A stretch of 64,000 nt of DNA from an uncultured Latescibacterota bacterium (lineage in GTDB: Bacteria > Latescibacterota > UBA2968 > UBA8231), in NCBI GenBank assembly GCA_951813615.1, contig OX638377.1, forward strand, positions 3,370,599 to 3,434,598. The letters are read 5' to 3'. The translations under genes were made by a program, and so were the position numbers. This document shows, one piece after another, positions 1-9,500 of this stretch. Under the pieces are notes generated by a model, which saw only the letters and a list, made by a program, of their open reading frames with translations, was not told where the DNA came from and made no database searches. Each line of letters begins with the position of its first letter. Positions within the stretch are counted from its first letter, which is position 1.

Positions 1-191
1 TATAAAGACATTATGCGAAATTTACTATTGCGTAATCACCTAGCAGGTCAACTATTTATAATCAATAGCTCTTAACGCCGCAAGCATCTTTCAAGCCTTG
101 CCCCATCCTATCCGCCCCGGCGTTTTACTTTCATTTCCTCCCTCTTTATATTGATTTTTTTCCCTTACTCATATTAGGAGTATCCCATACT

Positions 192-1883
192 ATGAAAATG
201 AAGCATCTCAACGCCTTGCTCTTACTCAGTGGGCTCTTCGTCGGCTGTGGTGATCAACAACCGCCGGCCTCGCCGGCCGAACTCGTCGTTGCCGAGGTCG
301 GCGACAAGCCGATCACCGCGGCTGAGTTCGCCGAGTTCTCTTCCCTGATTCCCGAAGGTATGCGCGAAGGGGACACGCCGCTGGCCGTCGCCCGCAATCT
401 GCTCAACAGCCTGATCGACAAGGAGTTACTCCTACAAGAAGCCCAGGCGTCCAACATCGAAAATATGATTTGGTTTATCGACGAGCTGACCAACTACGAG
501 CGCTCGCGCATCTTGCGTCTCTACGAGCAACGAGAAATCATCAGCAAGCTGAACATCACTGAGGAAATGGTCGATGCCCACTACCGCGCAACTCGCCGCG
601 ACCGCTCAATCCGCCTCGGCGGCATCATGGTCGATACCGAGGAGGAAGCCAACGCTCTCTACCAGCAGCTTCAAAATGGTGCCGATTTCCACCAACTAGC
701 CCGCACCCATTCTGTTCACCGCGAAAGCGCCGAGCGCGGCGGTGATACCGGGCTGTACCAGTTGCGCGACCAACTCATGCCCGAAGTCGCAGCCGAAGTT
801 GCCGACTTAGAAATCGGCGAAATTGCTCCGCCGGTGTCGATGTTCGTCGCTGGCGAGCAAAAGTTTGCCATCTTCACCCTGCTCGACGAAATCCCAGCAC
901 CGCTCGAAGCCTCCGAGGCTCGCATCCGCGAAGAATTGCTCATCGCCCAGCGCAACGAGCGCCTGCAAACCATGCTCGATTCGCTGCGGGGCGTTTACCA
1001 TCCCCAACCGCAGTTGCAGAACATCGCCCTATTAGCCGAGCGCATTAGCCAGTTTACCGGCGAGGAGTTCGCCCTCGCCGAAGCCGACGCTGATTTGCCC
1101 GTCTGCACCTTTGACAAGGGAGATCCCATCGGCTTGGGGAATTTTGTCGAAACCATCCGCCAAATGAAAATAGCGCCGCAAATGCTGATCGACACCGATA
1201 GCGCCGCGGAATTACTCGACCGCCGCGTCGTCCCCGAACACCTGTTCATGTCTGAGATCATCAACGCTGGGCTGGATCAAGATCCCGAGTTCCGCGCCAG
1301 CATCGCCGCCAAGCGCCAAGAACTCCTAGTCACCGGCTTGCGCAAGCTCATGGTTGACCAGAATCTGTCGGTTACTCCAGAAGAGGCGCGCACCTTCTAC
1401 GACGAGCACCCAGAGAAATTCACCAAACCCACGACCACCGTCGCCATCGAAATTCTGGTCTCCAGCGACTCGCTAGCCCAGCATCTGTTTACTGAACTGG
1501 CGCAAGCCACCGAAGCCGAGGCCGAAACCCTCGCCGTGCGTCACAGCGAACGCGCCGAAGTCCTCCATCACAATGGACGCATCAATTTCAATGTATATAC
1601 AGAGCAATTCTTCCCTAGCATCTCCGGCTTGGCCCAAGACCTCGCGGTCGGCCAAGTGGGCGGCCCAGTTCGCACCCAGCGAGGCTATTCGGTTTTCAAA
1701 GTCTTGGATCGCCAACGCGAACACATCCCCTACACTGAGGACTCCGAACGACGCGCCCGGGCCTATGTGCTTATCGACAAGGCTCAGCTCCGCTACGTCG
1801 AATACGTGCGTAGTCTGCGCAAAGTCTATCCGATAACCATTCACGAAGACCATTTGAAGCAGTACACCGCCGCCCAAAGCTGA
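192..1883 (+). CDS. Parvulin-type peptidyl-prolyl isomerase lipoprotein (PpiC/SurA-like)
   Basis: Predicted periplasm-facing folding factor that isomerises prolyl bonds in exported proteins. The N-terminus is a lipoprotein-type signal ending at Cys19 (LFVGC), followed by a SurA-like helical region (about residues 30-130). A parvulin-like domain spans about 138-235 and carries the typical serine/GGDTG signature. A second, more diverged parvulin-like segment lies at about 395-515. At 563 residues it is longer than single-domain PpiC, as expected for a SurA-like layout. AGGAG lies 11 bases before the ATG. The stop overlaps the next start by one base (TGATG), suggesting translational coupling. 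The family call is firm; its clients are unknown. Confidence 0.85.
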   Translation: MKMKHLNALLLLSGLFVGCGDQQPPASPAELVVAEVGDKPITAAEFAEFSSLIPEGMREGDTPLAVARNLLNSLIDKELLLQEAQASNIENMIWFIDELTNYERSRILRLYEQREIISKLNITEEMVDAHYRATRRDRSIRLGGIMVDTEEEANALYQQLQNGADFHQLARTHSVHRESAERGGDTGLYQLRDQLMPEVAAEVADLEIGEIAPPVSMFVAGEQKFAIFTLLDEIPAPLEASEARIREELLIAQRNERLQTMLDSLRGVYHPQPQLQNIALLAERISQFTGEEFALAEADADLPVCTFDKGDPIGLGNFVETIRQMKIAPQMLIDTDSAAELLDRRVVPEHLFMSEIINAGLDQDPEFRASIAAKRQELLVTGLRKLMVDQNLSVTPEEARTFYDEHPEKFTKPTTTVAIEILVSSDSLAQHLFTELAQATEAEAETLAVRHSERAEVLHHNGRINFNVYTEQFFPSISGLAQDLAVGQVGGPVRTQRGYSVFKVLDRQREHIPYTEDSERRARAYVLIDKAQLRYVEYVRSLRKVYPITIHEDHLKQYTAAQS

Positions 1884-3415
1884 TGGTCACCCCTCTGTGG
1901 GCGCTTTGCTGCCTTCTCCTAATACCACTCGGCGCACGCGCCGAGCGCGCCGACACCACTATAGCCGACCAGACCTACGCCCTGCTTCCGGCGGCGGATC
2001 TGCTCTCGCGCCTACAACGGGCAGAAGGACCGATCCACCTCCGCACCACCGCCGTCGTCGGCCCCCTCTACGCTCCGACCGCTGGTCTCGACACGGTGCG
2101 CGCGGCGTTCCATCTCGACGACGTCTTCTTCTTCGACGAGGTCACCCTCAATAACGTGGTCTTTCTCGGTCCGGTTCAGGGCGAGCGCACCACATTCGCC
2201 AACGGCCTTTCTCTTATAAATGCCCGTTTCCACAGCACATTCGGCCTGCGCGCAAGCCGATCTGGCAAGCACCTCAACTTCAAAGAAGCGGTCTTTCTCA
2301 CCGACGCAGACTTTGCTGACGGCGATTTCGTTGGCCCCAATTCGTTTATCAACGCCCGCTTCGCCGATGCCGCCCGCTTTGCTCGCACCCGCTTTGGGAC
2401 CGCTGCCTATTTTGAAGGCACCCATTTCACCGGCCAAACCGACTTTGCCGACGCCCGCTTCGCCGGCGTAGCTTCCTTCAAGGACGCCCGCTGGAATGGT
2501 CCGGCTTCCTTTGCTGGCACCCGCTTTGCCGAACGCGCCCTCTTCTGGCGGATCCAATTCCTCGGCGCAGTCGATTTTGCCGCGGCCCGCGCCGACGGGG
2601 AGGTTTCCTTCAGCCGAGCCACTTTCGCCGACCAAGCTCATTTCGCTGACTTCACCTTCGCCCAAGCAGCCCACTTTACTAACGCAACTTTCGCCCGTGT
2701 GAACTTTGGCGGCAGCTACTTCCGCAAAGAGGCCGATTTTAGTGGCGTCCAAGCGCAGACCCTGCGTTTCAACGCCTTTTTTAACCGCTCCCTCGACCTG
2801 AGCCGCGCCGCTATCGGCACCCTCGATCTGCACCCAAGTGTCCAAACCGATTCGACCTTTGCCGAAAGCGCCCAACTTTATTTGCAGCAAGCTTATTTCG
2901 ATCGCCTTCGCGTCCGCTGGGCGCACGTGCGCCACCGGCTAGCCACTGCCGACTCAGTGTCGTTCGCCGCGCTCGACCCAGCCTACAATAGTCTGCGGCA
3001 CCACTTCCTCGCCCAAGGACTAAAAGACGACGCTGTAGCTTGCGAGATCGAGCGTCTAGACCGTCAGCGCCGCGCCCTTAGCTGGGCCACGCCCCAACGT
3101 TGGGCGTTAGAGCTGTGGAATCTCTGTTCCCGCTACGGCACCTCCCCGCTACAACTCATCCTCTGCATCCTCGGCAGCATCCTCCTTTGGGCGCTGATCT
3201 ACCGGCTGATCCCTAGCACTCTGCGGTCCGCCAACGGCGACGAACATCCCACCTTCGCCGATTGCATTGGCTTCAGCATCCACGCCTTTACCCGCACCGA
3301 TCCCTATCCTTGGTACGCGACCGGCAAGCTCAAACTCCTCGCCACCTTCCAAACTCTGCTGGGCTGGGCCTCGATCGGCTTATTGCTCGCCGTGATCCTG
3401 GCGCATCTACTGTGA
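1883..3415 (+). CDS. Exported pentapeptide-repeat protein with degenerate two-helix pore-like C-terminus
   Basis: An N-terminal signal peptide (about 1-20) is followed by a long run of pentapeptide-like repeats of the A(D/N/R)F type from about residue 90 to 310, e.g. ADFADGDF and ARFADAARF. These should form a right-handed quadrilateral beta-helix. The C-terminus has two hydrophobic helices (about 423-445 and 483-510) separated by a re-entrant-like segment, an arrangement like bacterial two-TM ion-channel domains fused to pentapeptide repeats. The potassium selectivity motif (TVGYG-like) is absent; TRTDPYP stands in its place, so conduction is doubtful. It overlaps the preceding gene by 1 nt and the following one by 4 nt. 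Function unknown; a membrane-anchored scaffold is a guess. Confidence 0.8.
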   Translation: MVTPLWALCCLLLIPLGARAERADTTIADQTYALLPAADLLSRLQRAEGPIHLRTTAVVGPLYAPTAGLDTVRAAFHLDDVFFFDEVTLNNVVFLGPVQGERTTFANGLSLINARFHSTFGLRASRSGKHLNFKEAVFLTDADFADGDFVGPNSFINARFADAARFARTRFGTAAYFEGTHFTGQTDFADARFAGVASFKDARWNGPASFAGTRFAERALFWRIQFLGAVDFAAARADGEVSFSRATFADQAHFADFTFAQAAHFTNATFARVNFGGSYFRKEADFSGVQAQTLRFNAFFNRSLDLSRAAIGTLDLHPSVQTDSTFAESAQLYLQQAYFDRLRVRWAHVRHRLATADSVSFAALDPAYNSLRHHFLAQGLKDDAVACEIERLDRQRRALSWATPQRWALELWNLCSRYGTSPLQLILCILGSILLWALIYRLIPSTLRSANGDEHPTFADCIGFSIHAFTRTDPYPWYATGKLKLLATFQTLLGWASIGLLLAVILAHLL

Positions 3416-5037
3416 GCACTTCGTGGCCGTGGCTGGCCGCCCTCGCGCTGTTGGGCGGTTGCACCGCTGAACCTCCTGCGTCCACCACCTCGATCCACTT
3501 TGTCGATGTCGGCCGGGACGCCGGCTTGGACTTTACCCACTTCAACGGCTTTTCTGGGGAGTACTACTACGTCGAAACATTCGGCGCTGGGGCCGCCTTC
3601 CTCGACTACGACGGCGATTGGGACCTCGACCTCTATCTAGTCAACGGCACTTACTTAGAAGGGCTTCCCCCCGACCCTCTACCGCGCAATCATCTCTACC
3701 AAAATCTCGGGCAAGGAACCTTCCACAACGCGAGCGGTCCCACCGCCGCTGCCGACCCTGGCTACGGCTTCGGGGTCTCGGCCGCCGACTACGACGGCGA
3801 TGGCGATCAGGATCTCTTCGTCGCCAACTACGGCCCCAACGCCCTCTACCGCAACGACAGCGGCACCTTTACCCGCAATAAGGTCGGCGTCGAAGACCCA
3901 CGGTGGGGCACCAGCGCCGGTTTCTTCGACTACGACTTGGACGGCGACCTCGACCTCTTCGTCGCCAACTACGTTCACTTCAGCCTCGACGCCAATATCG
4001 TCTGCAAGATCGGCAAAACCCGCTCCTACTGCGAGCCAGCCGCCTATGCCCCAATCGGCGACATCCTCTACCGCAACGACGGCGACCACTTCACCGACGT
4101 CACCGACCCGGCCGGCATCACCTTAGAAGGCCGCGGCCTCGGCGTGGCTTTTGCCGACTACGACTTGGACGGCGACACCGACCTCTACGTGGCCAACGAC
4201 GGGACGATGAACTTTCTCTACGAGAACCAACGCGGCACTTTCGCCGAGGTCGGGCTGGCGGCCGGCACCCGCTACGACGAGCACGGCCACGCCGAGGCCG
4301 GCATGGGCACCGACTTCGGCGACTACGACCGCGATGGCGATATGGACCTTTTCGTCACTAATTTTGCCTTTGAGACCAACACGCTCTACCAAAACGATGG
4401 CCAAGGCCAGTTCGCCATCGCTTCTGGACGGCTTGGGCTGGGCGAGGCCTCGCTCCAGCCTCTCGGCTTTGGCACCCGCTTCCTCGACTACGACAACGAC
4501 CGCGATCTCGACCTCTTTGTCGCCAATGGCCACGTCATGGACGTGGTCGCCGAATGGGATTCGACCCAGACCTACCACCAAACCAATCAGCTATTCCGCA
4601 ACGAGGACGGCCAACGCTTCACCGACGTCTCTGCCAGTATGGGATCAGCTTTCGCCCAAGCCAATGTCGGGCGCGGTACGGCCGTGGCCGACTACGACGA
4701 CGACGGCGATCTCGACCTGCTGATCACTACTGTAGCCGCTCCACCGCGCCTGTTGCGCAACGACGGCGGCAACCGCCACCACTGGCTACAAGTCTTCCTC
4801 ATCGGCAAGACCCACCCCGACGCCCTCGGTGCCCGCGTGGCCGTCACCGCTGGCGGCGTCCGGCAAACGCAGGAGCGCCAATCGGGCAGCAGCTATCTTT
4901 CTAGCCACGATCCGCGGCTGCACTTCGGCTTGGGACAGACCACCCACGCCCGCGTGGAAATCACGTGGCCTTCCGGTCAAGTGCAAACCCTCGAAAACGT
5001 CGCCGCCGATCAAGTGCTCCGCATCGAAGAACCATAG
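3412..5037 (+). CDS. FG-GAP/VCBS-repeat lipoprotein with C-terminal ASPIC/UnbV domain
   Basis: The start is taken as GTG at 3412, overlapping the previous stop (GTGA). It gives a short lipoprotein signal, LALLGGC with Cys at residue 16 or so; the open frame extends further upstream only inside the preceding gene. About seven FG-GAP/VCBS blades follow, each with the calcium-binding style signature DYDGDGD or DYDLDGD (residues about 50-430). The last about 90 residues match the ASPIC/UnbV family (GARVAVTAGG, SGSSYLSSHDPRLHFGLG, WPSGQVQTLENV). Such proteins are outer-surface beta-propellers, often linked to adhesion or cell-surface binding. The gene is the third in an overlapping trio with the parvulin and pentapeptide proteins. 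Family confident; ligand unknown. Confidence 0.88.
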   Translation: MSTSWPWLAALALLGGCTAEPPASTTSIHFVDVGRDAGLDFTHFNGFSGEYYYVETFGAGAAFLDYDGDWDLDLYLVNGTYLEGLPPDPLPRNHLYQNLGQGTFHNASGPTAAADPGYGFGVSAADYDGDGDQDLFVANYGPNALYRNDSGTFTRNKVGVEDPRWGTSAGFFDYDLDGDLDLFVANYVHFSLDANIVCKIGKTRSYCEPAAYAPIGDILYRNDGDHFTDVTDPAGITLEGRGLGVAFADYDLDGDTDLYVANDGTMNFLYENQRGTFAEVGLAAGTRYDEHGHAEAGMGTDFGDYDRDGDMDLFVTNFAFETNTLYQNDGQGQFAIASGRLGLGEASLQPLGFGTRFLDYDNDRDLDLFVANGHVMDVVAEWDSTQTYHQTNQLFRNEDGQRFTDVSASMGSAFAQANVGRGTAVADYDDDGDLDLLITTVAAPPRLLRNDGGNRHHWLQVFLIGKTHPDALGARVAVTAGGVRQTQERQSGSSYLSSHDPRLHFGLGQTTHARVEITWPSGQVQTLENVAADQVLRIEEP

Positions 5038-5125
5038 AAGAGCATTTCCTTCCATTTTTTATCTTTCACGCCCCTGTTCAAATGAACGAACTAAAGTGAC
5101 AGTAGGCACCGAGAGCAGCTTACCC

Positions 5126-6580
5126 ATGGACCTACCTAACATCCTCTTCATCCTTTCCGACCAGCACAGCAAATTCCACCTCGGCTGCTACGGCGACCCG
5201 CTGGTGCGCACCCCACATCTCGACCGCTTGGCCAGCGAGGGCATGCGCTTTGCCAATGCGTACACTCCTTCGCCTTTGTGCGTGCCAGCGCGCATGGCCT
5301 TTATGACTGGTCGGCGGCCCAGCGCCAACCAAGTCTGGGGCAACGACCACATCCTCAGTTCGGCCCTGCCGACTTGGGCCCACGCCGTGGGTGCGGCTGG
5401 ATACGAGACCGCGCTGATTGGCCGCATGCACTTCGTCGGCCCCGACCAGCGCCACGGCTTTGAGCACCGACCCATCGGCGAGTACAGCGCCCTGCATCCG
5501 GGTGCACCCCGACAGGGCGGGCCCATGTTCAAGAACATTCCCGCCAGCACCTCGGGTCAGACCCGCGAATGCGTCGAAATAGCCGGGTACGGCCGCACCA
5601 CGTACCAAGCTTTTGACGACCGCGTCGCCGAAGCGGCCTGCGCCTATTTGGCGGAAAAGGCGCAAGCGCCCGACCGTCCCTTTGCCGCAGTAGCCGGCTT
5701 TGTGCTGCCGCACTGCCCGTTCTTTGCCCCCAAGGATCTCTACGATTATTACTACGACCGCGTCGATGTGCCACAACCCGACCCGGCTGGAGAGCCAGCG
5801 GCAGTAACCAATTTCAAAAAGCGCCGCCTCATTGACGAACCCCTGCCCGAAGAGCGCATCCGCGTGGCGCGGGCGGCCTATTTGGGTCTGTGCGAATACT
5901 TCGACCGCAAGGTCGGCCAACTCCTCGACCAACTCGACGAGACCGGCTTGCGCGACAATACCTTGGTGATCTACTCCAGCGACCACGGCGAGATGGCCGG
6001 TGAGCACGGCTGCTGGTGGAAGAGCAACTACTACGAAGGCTCGGTCGGCGTCCCTCTCATCGCCCGTTTGCCCGGCGTGATACCAGCGGGCGCGGAAAAT
6101 CCCGTGTTGTGCAATTTGCTCGATTGGGCACCCACCGCCGTAGAAGTGGCCGAGGGCGAGCCCCTGTCCGCAACCGACGGCCATTCTCTGTGGCGCGAAC
6201 TACAGGGCCACGCAGATGGCACCCGCCCCGATACTACCTTCAGCGAACTGGGGCCCTCGCGCGGCGATCCTCCTTCGCGCATGATCCGGCAGGGACCGTG
6301 GAAGCTCTACAAATACCACGACGACACCCCACCGGCTTTGTTCAATCTGGCGGACGACTTAGGGGAATGGAACGACTTGGGCCGCGCTGATGCCTACGCT
6401 GCCGTGCGGCAACATTTGCTCGACCAACTCTACGCGAATTGGAATCCCGGGCAGGTGGCCCAACGCAGCGCTGAACTAACGCGGGATGCGCAAGTGCTGA
6501 CGGCGTGGGGACGGGCGGTGCAGCCTCGGCACGAAGATACCTTGCCTGTCGAAGACGTCGAGGATGTAGTGCGCTGTTGA
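5126..6580 (+). CDS. Sulfatase (formylglycine-dependent, choline-sulfatase-like)
   Basis: Predicted hydrolase of sulfate esters, 484 residues from the ATG at 5126; the frame is open further upstream but overlaps the previous gene and looks non-coding there. The N-terminal strand NILFILSDQH supplies the first metal aspartate. The formylglycine site is CVPAR (Cys52 in CxPxR), to be oxidised by a formylglycine-generating enzyme. A second metal motif is SSDHGEMAGEHG (about residues 285-296). A short C-terminal domain ends the protein. No signal peptide is visible, so it is probably cytoplasmic, as for many choline-sulfatase-like members. Substrate cannot be told from sequence. It converges on the large gene ending at 6591. 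Confidence 0.9.
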   Translation: MDLPNILFILSDQHSKFHLGCYGDPLVRTPHLDRLASEGMRFANAYTPSPLCVPARMAFMTGRRPSANQVWGNDHILSSALPTWAHAVGAAGYETALIGRMHFVGPDQRHGFEHRPIGEYSALHPGAPRQGGPMFKNIPASTSGQTRECVEIAGYGRTTYQAFDDRVAEAACAYLAEKAQAPDRPFAAVAGFVLPHCPFFAPKDLYDYYYDRVDVPQPDPAGEPAAVTNFKKRRLIDEPLPEERIRVARAAYLGLCEYFDRKVGQLLDQLDETGLRDNTLVIYSSDHGEMAGEHGCWWKSNYYEGSVGVPLIARLPGVIPAGAENPVLCNLLDWAPTAVEVAEGEPLSATDGHSLWRELQGHADGTRPDTTFSELGPSRGDPPSRMIRQGPWKLYKYHDDTPPALFNLADDLGEWNDLGRADAYAAVRQHLLDQLYANWNPGQVAQRSAELTRDAQVLTAWGRAVQPRHEDTLPVEDVEDVVRC

Positions 6581-6590
6581 GAAGCTCGCC

Positions 6591-9500
6591 TCACATGTGC
6601 GACAGAAAATGCCCAGTCTCGCCCAATACGCCGTCAATACACAGCCACAATCCGGCCGCGGTCGCCTCGCCCAAAATCAACCCTAGGAAAAACGGCTTGG
6701 CCCGCTCGTAGAGCGGCATCCCACCCCACTTGACAATGCCCAGCTTGAGCGCCCACGCAATAAACACCGAAAACCACACCTGATTAGCCAGCCAGCCGAC
6801 GCTGACGATAAACCCCAGCGGGTGCAACGGCCACCAGTAAAACCGGTGATGACCCCACAACAGCACGGCCTCAAAGAGTCCACCGATGCCGGTGAACAAC
6901 CAACCGCGCATATCGGCTGGCAGCGGATCGACGATCGGCCGCGCCATGTCGGTAAATGTGCGATTGGCCTGACGGGTCATAAAGAACGGATGCAAATTGA
7001 TCCCGCCGTGCTCGTAGCACACCTGAAAAATGACCCAAGTCGCCCCGGCCAAACTCACCACCAACGCCAGCGCCATTCCCCAAAACAGCCGCCTTTTAGA
7101 GCCAACCACCGCCTCGGCTAGCTTGAGCGAATTGGCCGCGGCAATCATTGGAAAAAGCCGCATCTCAGACTGCCAGACGTACGTAAAGGTCAGGGCCGTC
7201 AGCCCCTTGGCCCCAATCACCGGTGCGCCGACCGCAGAGATGACGAAAAACGCCGCCACCATCGGCGAGCGCGCCGTCGCCAGCCCGGCCGTGGCCACCG
7301 CCCGCGTGACGAACACGTAAAAAATCAAGCACATCAGTAAAAACAGTGGCAAAATCGCCAGCGGCACCCCAGACGCCCACAGCCACACGCCCACGAAGAG
7401 CAGACTGGCCAAAAAGCCAAAGACCGCCACCCGATAGGAAAGCATTTCCCCCGCATCATCCACCGTCGGGTCGCCGTGCCACGCCTTGCGCCACACCGCC
7501 CCTAAGTGCCGCCGCCCCATCCACAAGGTGTAGCCGACAAAAATCAGACAGGCCCCCATCACCTCGTGCGTCAGATCCGCGGTCTGCGAGTAGGAATAGA
7601 GACTGAGCTTTTCGGCACTGGCAATGCCCAACGAGGCGAAAATTCCCTCTTGCGCTTTGTTGAAGACGTAGAAAAACCAAATCGAAAAGGAAATGTCTAG
7701 ATTGACCAGATAGAAAAAACCGATCCACGCATACACCCAGTGCATATTCAGCTTATTGCCGATCCACGGCAGTTGCCCAGCCGACTGGACCGGCAGCGGC
7801 ACCGCCGGGAAGTAGTAGTGCAGCCCCTTGAGCGACAGCAGGACGAACGGTACCGCAAAGCCGATCCACAACAGCCGCTGCTTAAAAAGCGGCCCCAGCT
7901 TAAACCCCGGACGGCCCTCCTCTACCATCTTGAGCGGCAGTTGCACCATGGGATAGGCCAGCCGCTCGTGCTGCGACCACTGCCGGTGCAGAATGGAACT
8001 CATGCAGAGCATCATAAAGCTCAGCACCAAAAAAAACACGTACCAATAGCTCAGCGTCTCACTCCAAGCTCCCCACGGAATGCTCTCCCCAGGCGACAAT
8101 CCCTCGTGCAAATCGACAATTGCCTGCCGGTCTTGCGGCACCAACCACGGCGTCACGTGCGGAAAGAAAACCTCGCCCCAGTTGTTTTCCGGGGTCGCGT
8201 AGTAATACAGCCCACTGATGATCGGAATCAGGTAGCCGACAAACGCCTGTGTTGGCACGGCCGACGCCAACAGCATCATCGCATAAATGAGCACCAAATC
8301 GGCTCGCCCCAAGGCGAGGCCGCGACCGAGTGCCCGCAGCAGGGTATTGACCCCCACCACCAAGACGAAAAACAGAAAGATCGCTCCAGGCGACGAACTG
8401 TTGAGCGCCATGAACGACCCTTGCAGCATAATTATCGCGTAGGGTGCTCCCACGCCGATGGCCAACGCCAACAGGACCCCCACCGCAAACCCCCGCCAAG
8501 TAAAGGACGCCGGCTGTTCCGCTGCCGCCTGCTCTTCTACACGCTCCTCGGCCTGCTCAGCCGCCAGCGTCCGCGCCGACTCCACATGCTGAACGCGCTC
8601 GGCCTCCCGGAGCGCGTACCAAATCAACATCTGCTTGCGCAGGGCCTCTACCAACCGCAGGTTGAGCCGCTGCCAGTAGTGGTGCTCGCCACTCAGCCGG
8701 CGCAACCGAACCTCCATCGCCCGCGTGCGAACACCAGCCGACGCGAACTCCACGACCACCTCTTGGCTCACCCCCAAGTCAAACGGGGCCAACCACAGCG
8801 CAAACGAGAGGCGATAGCCATCGGCCTGGGTAACTCGCATATCTTCGACGTAGAAATCCCCTAGCGTCGCCCGACCAAAGGCCCCAAAGTAGTTGGCCAA
8901 AAAGCCGCACACCCCCTCGACCTCTCCCTCGCCGAGCATGAAGGGGAACTCAAACAGCCACTCGTCGCCGCTGGGTGGGTCTGGACGCCAGCGCCGCACC
9001 ACGTCTGGCACCGCCTGCCGCGCCGCCTGCCGCGCCGGATAGATCGTCGATAGCAACACCACCCCCATCACCGCCAGCGCGGCCCCAATCGCCGCCAGCG
9101 ACGAGTAGTTCAAGGTAATGCCCTGCAACAGCCCCATTGACAATAGCACCCTCCCCAACCCCTGACCCAGCAAATAGCCCAACGTCGTCCCCAGCACCGC
9201 ATAGACGCAGGCTTCGGCCACAAACAGCAGCGCGATGTGCAAGGGAGCCAGCCCCACCGAGGAGTAGATGCCGATCTCGCGCAGGCGTTCGTACACCGCC
9301 CCCAGCATCGCATTGAGCACAATGAGTGCGGCCACCAGCGCGGGAATCGCCAGCGCCCCCAGCCCCTGCACAGCCGTCAGCCCCACCGAGCTCAGGGCCA
9401 TCACCTCCCCTGCCGGCGAGCCGACAAATAAGGTGACCGCCACCCGCGTCAGATAGTCCTCGACCAGCGCCTGCCCATCGGTCGCCCCTGGAAAGCGCAC

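Noticed and set aside
57..62. TATAAT-like -10 box upstream of the parvulin gene
   Set aside because: The nearest -35-like hexamer (TTGCGT, 28-33) is 23 bases away, too far; the rest of 1-191 shows no clear signal.
2012..2935. Long open frame on the minus strand (307 codons) opposite the pentapeptide gene
   Set aside because: Mirror of the GC-rich, repetitive coding frame on the + strand; no domain, ribosome site or neighbours supporting it.
3262..3411. Upstream extension of the FG-GAP/ASPIC frame
   Set aside because: Lies entirely within the preceding gene in another frame; the GTG at 3412 gives a proper lipoprotein signal.
5132..6184. 350-codon minus frame opposite the sulfatase
   Set aside because: The sulfatase frame carries all catalytic motifs; the opposite frame has none.
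7740..8864. 374-codon + strand frame inside the giant fusion gene
   Set aside because: Composition rich in Arg, His, Gln and Pro, typical of an antisense shadow; the minus frame encodes recognisable membrane segments.
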